Assembly (NCBI RefSeq): GCF_009766105.1
Contig: NZ_LMUH01000013.1
Coordinates: 522,999-586,998, forward strand
DNA: 64,000 nt
Direction of reading: 5' to 3'
Origin: Granulicella sp. S156
Lineage (GTDB): Bacteria > Acidobacteriota > Terriglobia > Terriglobales > Acidobacteriaceae
Shown: positions 25,313 to 33,800 of the stretch, in pieces
Position numbering within the stretch: the first letter of the stretch is position 1
How the letters are laid out: every line of letters starts with the position of its first letter
Translations under genes and position numbers: made by a program
The notes under the pieces: model-generated
Database searches by the model: none
Seen by the model: only the letters and a program-made list of their open reading frames with translations
Told to the model about the DNA's origin: nothing

Positions 25313-26353
25313 CTACACCGATGGGGAACCGCTCCCACGTTCCTGCGCAACCTGCGCTGCAACCTTGCTGAGCTTTGCCAGCGCTAGTTTAGGATCGCCC
25401 CAGCCCATCGCGATGCTGTCGATCGTGAAGGTCTGTGGATCGTTTGGGTCGTAGCGGATGGGTATTGTGGCGCCTGTCTGGGAGACCACTGCCGCTTTGT
25501 CCGGGCTGCTTACTCCAACCGAAGCGCTTCCTTCATAGGGCGCGGAGCCGTCTTCCGGAAAAACAGAAAGCTGCAGCACCCATTTGCTGATGCCCTGACG
25601 GGTATAGGTCTCGGGAAGAGACTGCTGCACGGCAGAGTTGATTCTTGCCTGTCCTTTGGCTCCGGCAAACAGAATCTCATCGGCGAGCACCAGCGCATCT
25701 ACCCGATTGCCGGTGCGTGGAATCGTCTGTCCCTTGGTGAACTCCGGAGGCATGATGTAGCCCGCTCGCGGTGGAGATAGCGTGTCCAGTTTCAAATACA
25801 CGCGATCGCCAACGGTAAAAGGAGGTGTGCCGGGAAAGCTCTGCAGGCAGAAGACTGTCTGGCGCGGTTGCCCAATCTTCACAACATCGACCTGTACGCT
25901 TATCGAGCCATCGCCCGTGGGGGTCAAGGCGACCACATCGCCAACCGCAAGGCTTCCGGAAAACTGTGGAGGAATAGACGTCGCCAGCCGCAGGTTGTCT
26001 GCAAGGGGGTCTTTGCGCTGGAGCGCCGTGGCGTTGGCAAAGTAGACGCGGTTCGGATCCTTTGGATCTACGACGACAGCGACCATCTGGCCCAGGGCCA
26101 GACTCATACCGGGTGGGATTACTTTGCGGATGCTGCAGCGTTTTGGTGGCCCGTCCAACTGCTCCACCTCTACGTCGATCTTCATGACCGGCTGATAGTT
26201 GATCGAGGTGTGAGTGGCACTGATATCGACAATGGTGGCCATCGTCAAACGGCCTTTTAACTCGGCCCCGCGCCGGCGCCAGGCTCTCATCGCTGGAATC
26301 ACGATGACCAGCGCGACGATCAGAATTAATGCAAACGTTGTCCCTAATGACAT
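25313..26353 (-). CDS. Membrane-anchored protein with repeated DPxDP beta modules
   Basis: 346 residues. An N-terminal TM (TFALILIVALVIVIPAMRAW) and basic stop-transfer RRRG are followed by a region whose repeated element is a strand ending D-P-x-D-P. It occurs as VVVDPKDPNRVYFAN (about residue 95) and IRYDPNDPQTFTIDS near the C-terminus. Between them are VGDVVALTPTGDGSISVQVDVVKIG and VGDRVYLKLD modules. The topology implies most of the protein is on one side of the membrane, probably cytoplasmic. It is adjacent to the smaller paralogue at 24803. Function unknown. Confidence 0.75.
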   Translation of the reverse strand: MSLGTTFALILIVALVIVIPAMRAWRRRGAELKGRLTMATIVDISATHTSINYQPVMKIDVEVEQLDGPPKRCSIRKVIPPGMSLALGQMVAVVVDPKDPNRVYFANATALQRKDPLADNLRLATSIPPQFSGSLAVGDVVALTPTGDGSISVQVDVVKIGQPRQTVFCLQSFPGTPPFTVGDRVYLKLDTLSPPRAGYIMPPEFTKGQTIPRTGNRVDALVLADEILFAGAKGQARINSAVQQSLPETYTRQGISKWVLQLSVFPEDGSAPYEGSASVGVSSPDKAAVVSQTGATIPIRYDPNDPQTFTIDSIAMGWGDPKLALAKLSKVAAQVAQERGSGSPSV

Positions 26354-26398
26354 TAGACTGTCATCCTCCTTCCATCCCGCGCAGGCGGGAGCCCTGTA

Positions 26399-27274
26399 CT
26401 ACAACACAACCTTGCTCAGCGGATACTCGACAATCCCTGTGCCGCCGGCAGCCTTCAACTTCGGAATCACATCGCGCACGAGTGAGTGATCGAGAATCGT
26501 GTTCAGCGCGACCCATTCGGGATCCTGCAGATGCGAGATCGTCGGCGAATTCAGTGCCGGCAGTACGCCCAGTACTTTGTCGAGATCGGCTCGGCGCACG
26601 TTCAACATCAGGCCGACCTGGATCTGCGCGGCCATCGCACCGTTTAACATCAGCGAGAGGGTCTCGATCTTCGTGCGCTTCCACGGATCGGTCCAGGCTG
26701 CCTTGTTGGCGATGAGCTGCGTCTCGGACTCCATCAGGGTTTCGAGGATACGCAGACGGTTCGCACGCAGGGAGCTGCCGGTCTCGGTCACTTCGACGAT
26801 GGCGTCGGCCAGCGTCGGCGGCTTCACCTCGGTCGCGCCCCAGCTGAACTCCACCGTTACAGGGATATTCTTCTCCGCGAAGTAGCGCTTGGTGAACTCC
26901 ACCAGCTCGGTCGCGATGGTCTTGCCCGCCAGGTCCTCGGGCTTCTGAAAGGGTGAGTCCTCAGGCACGGCGAGCACCCACTTCACACGCGTGCGGGACT
27001 GCTTGGAGTAGGTGAGCGACGTAACGCGTTCGACGTCGGATTGGTTCTCGAGCACCCAGTCGTTACCGGTCAATCCGGCATCCAGCGCACCATGTTCGAC
27101 GTAGCGGGCCATCTCCTGGGCACGCACCAGCATGCACTCGATCTCCGTGTCGTCGATGGTTGGGAAGTAGCTGCGGCCACTGGCATAGATGTGCCAGCCC
27201 GCCTGTTCGAACAGCGCAATCGTAGCGTCCTGCAGGCTGCCCTTCGGAATTCCAAGCTTCAATTTATTGCTCAT
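26399..27274 (-). CDS. hisG: ATP phosphoribosyltransferase, long form
   Basis: 291 residues. It catalyses the first committed step of histidine synthesis (ATP + PRPP). It starts [24 protein letters not shown], with [58 protein letters not shown] (PRPP site), then a C-terminal domain (about residues 215-290, [40 protein letters not shown]). That domain marks the long, allosterically His-inhibited form, which does not need HisZ. Position 2 in the operon, 77 bp after hisI. Confidence 0.97.
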   Translation of the reverse strand: MSNKLKLGIPKGSLQDATIALFEQAGWHIYASGRSYFPTIDDTEIECMLVRAQEMARYVEHGALDAGLTGNDWVLENQSDVERVTSLTYSKQSRTRVKWVLAVPEDSPFQKPEDLAGKTIATELVEFTKRYFAEKNIPVTVEFSWGATEVKPPTLADAIVEVTETGSSLRANRLRILETLMESETQLIANKAAWTDPWKRTKIETLSLMLNGAMAAQIQVGLMLNVRRADLDKVLGVLPALNSPTISHLQDPEWVALNTILDHSLVRDVIPKLKAAGGTGIVEYPLSKVVL

Positions 27275-27319
27275 GTCGATTCTTCGCCTTCGCTTTTGCT
27301 CTTGCCGTTGTTTTTCTTA

Positions 27320-27348
27320 CTGTCATTCCCGCAGGGAATCTGCTTCTG
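27320..27348. repeat. GTCATTCCCGCAGGGAATCTGC element (hisI-hisG spacer)
   Basis: This is the cleanest single copy: TGTCATTCCCGCAGGGAATC, with the perfect core TTCCC-GCA-GGGAA, preceded by the T-rich flank. It lies in the hisI-hisG spacer and would form a small hairpin in the transcript. Confidence 0.8.
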
Positions 27349-27351
27349 CTT

Positions 27352-27693
27352 TTACTTCTCGCCCAGGCCGAGTGGCTTGGTGAAGCAGCTCACCGTGCCT
27401 TCGTGGCACACCAGCCCATCGCCTTCGACCTCGACGCGGAACAGTAGCGCGTCATTGTCGCAGTCGGTTGCGGCTGAAACCACGCGCAGCCGATTGCCGC
27501 TGGTTTCACCCTTCATCCACAGCTTCGAACGTGTACGTGACCAGAAGGTTACGAAACCCGTCTCCGTAGTCTTTTGATAGCTCTCTTCGTTAAGGAAGCC
27601 GAGCATGAGCACTTCGCCGGTCTTCGCGTCCTGGACAATGCCCGCGACCAGGCCGCCGGCTTTCTCGAAATCGATCTCTGTTGCTGTCGTCAT
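27352..27693 (-). CDS. hisI: Phosphoribosyl-AMP cyclohydrolase, monofunctional
   Basis: 113 residues. It hydrolyses PR-AMP to ProFAR. Key motifs: LVAGIVQDAKTGEVLMLGFLNEESYQKTTETGFVTFWSRTRSKLWMKGETSGNRLRVVSAATDCDNDALLFRVEVEGDGLVCHEGTVSCF, with the Asp and Cys metal ligands in ATDCDNDALL. There is no C-terminal HisE domain (it ends FTKPLGLGEK), so the PR-ATP pyrophosphatase must be encoded elsewhere. It is the first structural gene after the attenuator. Confidence 0.97.
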   Translation of the reverse strand: MTTATEIDFEKAGGLVAGIVQDAKTGEVLMLGFLNEESYQKTTETGFVTFWSRTRSKLWMKGETSGNRLRVVSAATDCDNDALLFRVEVEGDGLVCHEGTVSCFTKPLGLGEK

Positions 27694-27768
27694 CTTTCCA
27701 AATCCTCTTATTGATCGGCTGAAGCTACCTGTCTTCTACCCGGTTGAAGCTAAATATCGCCGCGCAGC

Positions 27769-27802
27769 AAAAAGCCCGCTCGCGATGTGCGCGTCAGCGG
27801 GC
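27769..27802 (-). terminator. Attenuator terminator upstream of hisI
   Basis: Read on the minus strand, GCCCGCT pairs with AGCGGGC around a partly paired loop (inner CGCG/CGCG), followed by TTTTT. It lies 28 bases after the stop of the His-rich leader ORF and about 75 bases before hisI. Its location between a leader peptide and the first structural gene is that of a transcription attenuator. Confidence 0.85.
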
Positions 27803-27830
27803 CTGTCGTTGATCCTGTTGTGCGTTCTTG

Positions 27831-27914
27831 CTACTTCGCCGCACCGGACACAGCCGCCAACACGCTTTGCGCATGATGATGGTGGTGGCCACGATGGTGC
27901 AGAAGAACGGTCAT
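27831..27914 (-). CDS. hisL: His operon leader peptide (attenuation)
   Basis: A 27-codon ORF begins MTVLLHHRGHHHHH: seven His codons within nine positions (CAC/CAT, interrupted by Arg-Gly), then AQSVLAAVSGAAK and TAG. It directly precedes a rho-independent terminator and hisI. In enteric his operons a run of His codons in a leader peptide senses charged tRNA-His by ribosome stalling; the layout here is the same. It is too short for routine gene calling. A strong ribosome site is not visible (AGAAAG only), but the His cluster and position make chance unlikely. Alternative RNA pairing is suggested by TGTTG/CAACA and GTGCG/CGCAC segments, not proven. Confidence 0.85.
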   Translation of the reverse strand: MTVLLHHRGHHHHHAQSVLAAVSGAAK

Positions 27915-27922
27915 TGCTTTCT

Positions 27923-27963
27923 ACGGTATCCGTGGCGCTCGCGGATGTCAATGAAGGATTATA
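27923..27963 (-). promoter_or_regulatory. Candidate his promoter(s)
   Basis: Two minus-strand candidates exist. TTGACA (27951-27946) with a 17-bp spacer to TACCGT (27928-27923) would start transcription at or just before the leader ATG. A consensus TATAAT (27963-27958) with a weak -35 would give about 35 bases of 5' leader. Both lie immediately upstream of hisL; I cannot choose. Confidence 0.5.
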
Positions 27964-28066
27964 GGCGGAGTAGGGTAGGTTAGATCCGGAGAGAGCTGTA
28001 ATTGCCGGGAAAGACTGCTATTTTGACTGAAATATAGAGCTAGTGGTCAATTCCCGGATTGCCCAG

Positions 28067-28462
28067 TCAGGATCGATGTGCGAATGCGGCAGACGGACCA
28101 GCGATAGAATCTGCCTCATTTCCAAGGTCCATGGCTGCGATGAGACCGCTCTTCACACTGAATACGTGGAGAACTTCGCTATCCGAAAGAACATCCCCTT
28201 GAAGACTCTTGACGAGCTGGTGCACCCTGACGCGGATATTGTCTCCATCTTCCTCGGTCATCGCAAGCGGTACGACGTACGGATCGAACTCACCCCATTG
28301 TCGAGTCCAGTAGGCGCGGATCTCTTCCTTTCCGACGACCTTGCCGCCCTCCGAAGCCTTGGGCCAGCTCACGTCTTGCGTCATCAGTGCTAATGCACCG
28401 TCGATATCCCGCTTGTTGAATGCGGAGTACGCCTGCTCAATAAGGGTCTTGGTGTCTGCCAT
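28067..28462 (-). CDS. Nuclear transport factor 2-like (SnoaL-type) protein
   Basis: 131 residues: IEQAYSAFNKRDIDGALALMTQDVSWPKASEGGKVVGKEEIRAYWTRQWGEFDP is the standard cone-shaped NTF2/SnoaL N-half; the C-half is beta-rich (IRVRVHQLVKSLQGDVLSDSEVLHVFSVKSGLIAAMDL). These folds host small-molecule isomerases, dehydratases or stress proteins; no substrate can be inferred. AGGAGG lies upstream. It appears monocistronic. The next 287 bp (28463-28749) hold no gene that I can support. Confidence 0.88.
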   Translation of the reverse strand: MADTKTLIEQAYSAFNKRDIDGALALMTQDVSWPKASEGGKVVGKEEIRAYWTRQWGEFDPYVVPLAMTEEDGDNIRVRVHQLVKSLQGDVLSDSEVLHVFSVKSGLIAAMDLGNEADSIAGPSAAFAHRS

Positions 28463-28749
28463 TCATCCTCCTGCAACGCTTGCCATGCACTCGGCTCTCA
28501 TTATCCGGCCAGTACCTATTATCGCCAACGAGCTTCAGCAAAAGGAAGGGCGAAGCGGCGGACCATCTCATTAACGCGTTTTTGTTACGAAGCTTTCGAA
28601 TGACCAGCGATCCGGAAACTAACTCGATGCCAATACTTGCCAGGATGCATCACATCTATGCCACGCAAACTATCCTGTTGCCTTGCCGGGGCCATAACGC
28701 TCCAAAGGCTTTGATGGGAAGTTTTTCGCATCTTTGGAGACCCTGATTG

Positions 28750-29208
28750 ATGCTCAACTCACGGTTACTCACCGATCTTGGAGTCATTGCACTGGCAGGC
28801 CTGACCTGCGGTGTATTGGATATCACCTGCACGCTAACGCTGAGTAAGCTCAATGGGATTGCTCCAATGCGTCTGCTGCAGGCTGTCGCCAGTGGCCTGT
28901 TGGGTCCGAAATCTTTTACGGGCGGCGCTAATACGGCGGCTCTGGGCCTGGGATTTCATTTCCTTATCGCGTTTACGGTGGCTGGTGCGTACTTTGCTGC
29001 GAGCCGGAAGTTAAGCGTTCTCAACGAACATGCTGTGCTTTGCGGCCTTCTCTATGGCATCGCTGTGCACCTGTTCATGAGCTTCGTCGTTTTGCCGCTG
29101 TCAGCTCTTAAACGTCCGTTTTCGATCAAGGCCTTTGCGACTCAACTGGTCGTTCATATGTTCTTTGTTGGCTTGCCCATCTCGCTCGTCGTTCGCCATT
29201 TCGCGTAA
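28750..29208 (+). CDS. Four-TM membrane protein of unknown function
   Basis: 152 residues with four hydrophobic segments: LGVIALAGLTCGVLDITCTL, ALGLGFHFLIAFTVAGAYFAA, VLCGLLYGIAVHLFMSFVVLPLS, and LVVHMFFVGLPISLVV. The family is not certain; YagU/DUF1440-like proteins are comparable in size and character. GGAGA lies upstream of the ATG at 28750. It converges on the carbonic anhydrase gene, whose stop is 3 bp away. Confidence 0.75.
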   Translation: MLNSRLLTDLGVIALAGLTCGVLDITCTLTLSKLNGIAPMRLLQAVASGLLGPKSFTGGANTAALGLGFHFLIAFTVAGAYFAASRKLSVLNEHAVLCGLLYGIAVHLFMSFVVLPLSALKRPFSIKAFATQLVVHMFFVGLPISLVVRHFA

Positions 29209-29211
29209 AGG

Positions 29212-29847
29212 CTACTTCTCCACCAAAGCAAATGTCCGCTGCCCGTCCTCGGCAATCGATACCTGCCCTTTGCCGATGTCGTACAGCCAGCCCGAAACGG
29301 TCAACTCGCCCATCGCCATCGCACCGGCGACGGAGGGGTGTGTCTTCAGGTGCTGGAGCTGTAGCAGAACGTTCTCTTCTGTGAGGACAGAGATCAACTC
29401 CCGCCGCGACTCGGATTTAGTGTGCAGCGTCTCCGCCACAGAGAGGGCCGCCCGCGCATTCGTCAGCCAGCTCGTGACTGTGGGCATGTCCTTGGTGCTG
29501 TCCGGCTGGAGCAGAGCCTTCATGGCTCCGCAGTCGGTGTGGCCGCACACGACAATGTGCTGCACGCGCAGAGACTTCACCGCAAACTCGATCACGGCAC
29601 TTACGCCGCCGAGCATCTCCCCGTACGCCGGTACCAGGTTGCCGATGTTGCGGGTCACGAAGACCTCGCCCATGCCCGACTGAGTGATCTCGATAGGGTC
29701 GACCCGCGAATCGGCGCACGCAATGAACAGAGTGTGCGGCCGTTGCGCCTCGATCGCGGCGCGCGCATGCAGATGGGCCTGGTCCGGATAGACCTCCGTC
29801 CGAAACCGGCGCACACCATTCTTCAGTTGTTCCAGTACTTCGTCCAT
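29212..29847 (-). CDS. Beta-class carbonic anhydrase
   Basis: 211 residues; catalyses CO2/bicarbonate interconversion. The zinc site is complete: LFIACADSRVDP (Cys, Asp, Arg) and HIVVCGHTDCGAMKALL (His, Cys). GEVFVTRNIGNLVPAYGEMLGGVSAVIEFAV is canonical. It ends with GELTVSGWLYDIGKGQVSI, also typical. Likely cytoplasmic because there is no signal peptide. Confidence 0.96.
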   Translation of the reverse strand: MDEVLEQLKNGVRRFRTEVYPDQAHLHARAAIEAQRPHTLFIACADSRVDPIEITQSGMGEVFVTRNIGNLVPAYGEMLGGVSAVIEFAVKSLRVQHIVVCGHTDCGAMKALLQPDSTKDMPTVTSWLTNARAALSVAETLHTKSESRRELISVLTEENVLLQLQHLKTHPSVAGAMAMGELTVSGWLYDIGKGQVSIAEDGQRTFALVEK

Positions 29848-29897
29848 GTAGCCGCCTGTAATTGTTTTAGTGCTGTAGCAAATTGGGTGGCAGGAAG

Positions 29898-29956
29898 GTT
29901 GTCAGTTCTCAGTTGTCAGTTCTCAGTGTTTTACCTGACAACTGAGAACTGACAAC
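29898..29956. repeat. Inverted GTCAGTTCTCAGTTGTCAG spacer element
   Basis: GTCAGTTCTCAGTTGTCAG (29901-29919) and its perfect complement CTGACAACTGAGAACTGAC (29935-29953) flank a short loop. Each arm itself is a tandem of CAGTTCT/CAGTTGT words. It lies in the carbonic anhydrase upstream region and resembles 39356-39432. Confidence 0.85.
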
Positions 29957-29992
29957 TGACCACCTGTCCCCCTATCGTTTCACGTGGCCGCG

Positions 29993-30598
29993 CTAGCTTT
30001 CCCGCCACTTGATATTGCAGCCGATGCTGCTGATCTGGTTGGTGTCGGGGCGCTTACCTTTGACGACCGCATCCAGCGCCGCGCGCAGGTCTTTGCCGGT
30101 CACCGGAGTGTCGTTGCCGAAGTCTCCACGTCGTGGCCGGCTGTCGTCGAGCTGCCCGCGATAGACGAGTTTCAAATCCGCGTCGAAGATGAAGAAATCA
30201 GGTGTGCAGGCAGCCTCGTAGGAGCGGGCGACCTCCTGGGTCTCATCCAGCAGGTAAGGGAAGTTCCAGCCCTGGAGCGCTGCCTGCTCGCGCATGGGCT
30301 CGGGGCCGTCCTGGGGATACTCGGTGAGGTCATTGGATTGGATGGCGGCAATGGCGATCGGTCCTTCGCCATTCTTGCCAAAGTAGTCATGGCCGATCCG
30401 GCCCAGCTCCGCTTCTACATGCTTTACGTAGGGGCAATGCACGCAGACGAACATCACCAGCAGTCCGCGCCGGCTCTCCGAGCCGGCAGTGGCGAAGATG
30501 TCGTCACTGCTCAGAGCTTTGCCGCTGACCACATCCACCAGTTCGAAGGCCGGGGCTATTGTCCCCAGCTGCACCATCGTCGATTCCGTTCTGGACAT
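29993..30598 (-). CDS. Thioredoxin-fold (AhpC/TSA-type) protein with CxxC
   Basis: 201 residues from MSRTESTMVQLGTIAPAFELVDVVSGKALSSDDI. The active site is LLVMFVCVHCPYVKHVEAELGRIGHDY, followed by IAAIQSNDLTEYPQDGPE, FPYLLDETQEVARSYEAACTPDFFIFDADLKLVYRGQLDDSRPRRG. This is the thioredoxin-family relative of peroxiredoxins widespread in bacteria; the cysteines CVHC suggest thiol-disulfide exchange. MSRTES is chosen as start (GGAG 8 bases upstream); a longer frame is open but has no site. No signal peptide. Confidence 0.88.
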   Translation of the reverse strand: MSRTESTMVQLGTIAPAFELVDVVSGKALSSDDIFATAGSESRRGLLVMFVCVHCPYVKHVEAELGRIGHDYFGKNGEGPIAIAAIQSNDLTEYPQDGPEPMREQAALQGWNFPYLLDETQEVARSYEAACTPDFFIFDADLKLVYRGQLDDSRPRRGDFGNDTPVTGKDLRAALDAVVKGKRPDTNQISSIGCNIKWRES

Positions 30599-30899
30599 TT
30601 GCTGTTCTCCACTACCCATCATAGCGGCCACGCCCAGGGGGCTTTCGAGAAGAGAGGCATCTCCAATCTGAATGTTGATCTTATGTTCATGGGATCGCCC
30701 TCTCGCGTCAGATAAATCTGGCCGAGGTTGCGCTAAAGCTCTTATAATCACGGCATAATTCGTGCTTTACAAAAAGGTGGTGTGTAGACAGGTCTGAACA
30801 AGGCAGGTAACAATACTTCCGCGTTCATGCCACAACGCACACACAAAAACCAATGAACCCTGGATTTCTCAAAATTCATTTCGTTCGTCAGAGGCCCTT
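30599..30899. other. 301-bp divergent promoter region upstream of the S53 protease
   Basis: No gene is supported here. TATAAT occurs at 30743-30748 and CATAAT at 30754-30759; neither has a convincing -35 box. An AC-rich, CAACGCACACACAAAAACCAATG-like stretch lies closer to the protease start. Confidence 0.35.
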
Positions 30900-33800
30900 A
30901 TGTCGCTAACTCGCCGCTCCGGTGTTCGTATCCCGCTATTCTTGGCCGTCCTTGTCTCAACGTTATGCCTGCCTCTGGCGGCTCAGAGTGCCTCAGGCTC
31001 CGCAGCTGCTGCACTGCAGCCCATCCCACAGGCCAACCGAGTGTCGGCACAAGCCAACTTTTCGCAGCAGACCCAACTCACTGGACACCTTCCGGGCTGG
31101 GTGACGGCGGACCGCCAGACGGCTGCTGCGGTCGATCTCAGCGCTCCGATGCATATCTCCATCGTGCTGCGCCGCGATCCTACGGTGCAGGTGGCGTTTG
31201 AGAAACTGCTGGCCAACCAGCAGAATCCAGCCTCGTCGCTCTACCATCATTGGTTGACGCCGCAACAGATAGGCGACCTCTACGGGCCAACATCCTCGGA
31301 TGTTGCCGCGGTAACCGGCTGGCTGGGAGCGCAAGGGCTTAGTGTCGACTCGGTCGCGCCTAGCCGAGTCATCCTCTCGGTATCTGGCAGCACGGCCAAG
31401 GTGGCCAGTGCTTTCCGCACCAGCTTCGCCTACTTCAACCTTGCTGGCAAGCAGCGCTTCTCCGCCACTACCGAGCCTTTCATCCCCTCGGCACTGATGC
31501 CGGTCATCAACTCCATCCACGGCCTCACCGAGGTTCCCCTTGAACCCCATAGCCATGGGACTGCGGCGAAGCGTCCCGTCTCTAGTTCGGGGGCCCCGCA
31601 CCCGCAACTAACCATTACCAACAATGGCGTCACTTCGTACTTCGTTACGCCGAACGATTTCGCTGTCATCTATGACATCCAAAGCGTCTATAGCGGCGGC
31701 AATACCGGGGCGACTATCGGCTCCAAGGCGCAGCATATCGCCATCGTCGGACTCTCGCGCGTTGTGGCGACCGACATCTCCGAGTACGAGTCCACTACCG
31801 GCCTTCCCAGTGTGCAGCCCAACGAGATTGTTCCCCCGACTGGTGTCGACCCTCTAATTACAAATAACGGCGATCAGGATGAGGCGACCCTGGATGTTGA
31901 CCGCGTGATTGGTACTGCTCCCGGTGCCGTACCCGACCTCATCGTAAGCACACAGGCGAGTGGAGGCATCGCACTCGATGCAGAGTACAACGTCGACACG
32001 CTGCTCGATCCAGTCATGACGATCTCCTTCGGTAGCTGTGAGCTCAACGCTGGCACGAGCGATGTCAAATACTGGGACAGTCTCTTTTCTACGGCTGCAG
32101 GGGAGGGCATCTCGGTCTTCGTCTCCTCGGACGATTCTGGTGCAGCAGGCTGCGAAACCGGTAACGCCACTCCTACTGGGACGCAGGTGTTGAGCATCAA
32201 CTCCATATGCTCCAGTACATATGCCACTTGCGTCGGAGGTACGGAGTTCAACGATACCTCCAACCCCTCCAAATATTGGTCCACGACCAATAGCTCGACC
32301 GGTGAGTCCGCGCTATCCTACATTCCCGAAGGCGGGTGGAACGAGCCCACGACCACCAACAGCAGCAATCAGACTATCTACATTGACTCCGCAAGCGGCG
32401 GCGGCATCAGCACCATCATCACAAAGCCGACTTGGCAGATTGGGACCGGCGTGCCAAACGACGGCTACCGCGACGTGCCGGACGTAGCTCTCTCGGCCTC
32501 GAGTCACGATGGATACTATGCCTGTCTTGCTTATGCGGGTGGCGACTGCTCGAATGGCTACTTTGAGTACTTTTCCGGCACCTCGGCGTCAGCGCCGGGC
32601 ATGGCGGGCATCACCGCCTTGTTGAATACCAAGGCTGGCTCTTCGCAAGGCAATCTTAACCCGCTGCTCTACAAGTTGGCTGCTTCCACCCCTGGGGCCT
32701 TTCATGATGCGACCGTCTCCACATCGGGAGTTACCGGCTGCACTAAGGCAACACCATCCATGTGCAACAACAGCACGCCAAGCGCCACCGGCCTGACTGG
32801 AGGCCTTGCCGGGTATCTACTTACTACCGGCTACGATCAAGTCACCGGCCTCGGCTCACTCGATGTTGCAAACTTCCTGACGGCTGCGGCAACGACATCT
32901 GCGGCCACGTTCACCGTTACGCCCGCAACGACAGCTATCTCACTGGTGTCAGGTGCGACCACAGGAAACACCGACACCATCACACTGGCCTCGGTAAACT
33001 CCTTCGCTGGCGCAGTGGCTCTCACCTGCACGGCGACTAACGCCAGTGGCGCGGCAGCGGGTACCTGCTCTCTGGCACCTACATCGGCTACGCTCGCTTC
33101 TGGCGGCACAGGAACCAGCGTGCTTACCATCAATACGACATCTGGCACGAGTGGTGTTCTCAACGTAATCGTTACCGGCACCAGCGGAACGACTGTCGTT
33201 ACCTCGTCGACCATCGTCGTTACGGTGACGGCGCCGCTCGTGGCTTCGTTCACGCTGACGCCTGCCGCCTCAACCATTACATTGACTGCTGGAGCAACAA
33301 CGGGCAACACGGACACCATCACACTGGCTTCCGTGAACAACTTCGCTGGCGCTGTCGCCCTGACTTGCTCGGTTGCGAACGCCAGCGGCACAGCGGCGGG
33401 CACCTGCTCTCTGGCACCCACTTCGTCTACGCTCGCTTCGGGTGGTACTGGAACCAGCGTGCTTACCATCAACACGACGGCCAGCACGAGTGGTTCCCTC
33501 GACGTAACGGTTACTGGCACCAACGGAACGACTGTCATTACCTCGTCGACCATCGTTGTTACGGTGACGGCGCCTCCAACTGCGGCCTTTACATTCAGCA
33601 CGCCTTCCCCGCTCAGTTTTACCTCCGGAGCTACCACTGGTAACTCCGATACGCTCACCCTCACCTCTACCAATAGTTTTGCCGGTTCCGTTGCGCTTAC
33701 CTGCTCGATCACAACAAGTTCCGCTGCGTTCCAGCCAACTTGCTCCGCTGCGCCGACGAGTGTTTCGCTCACAGCAGGTGGTACAAACACCTCGACGATC

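Noticed and set aside
27831..27914. Histidine stretch as a metal-binding peptide rather than a leader
   Set aside because: The short ORF ends before a terminator directly upstream of hisI; attenuation explains the arrangement better.
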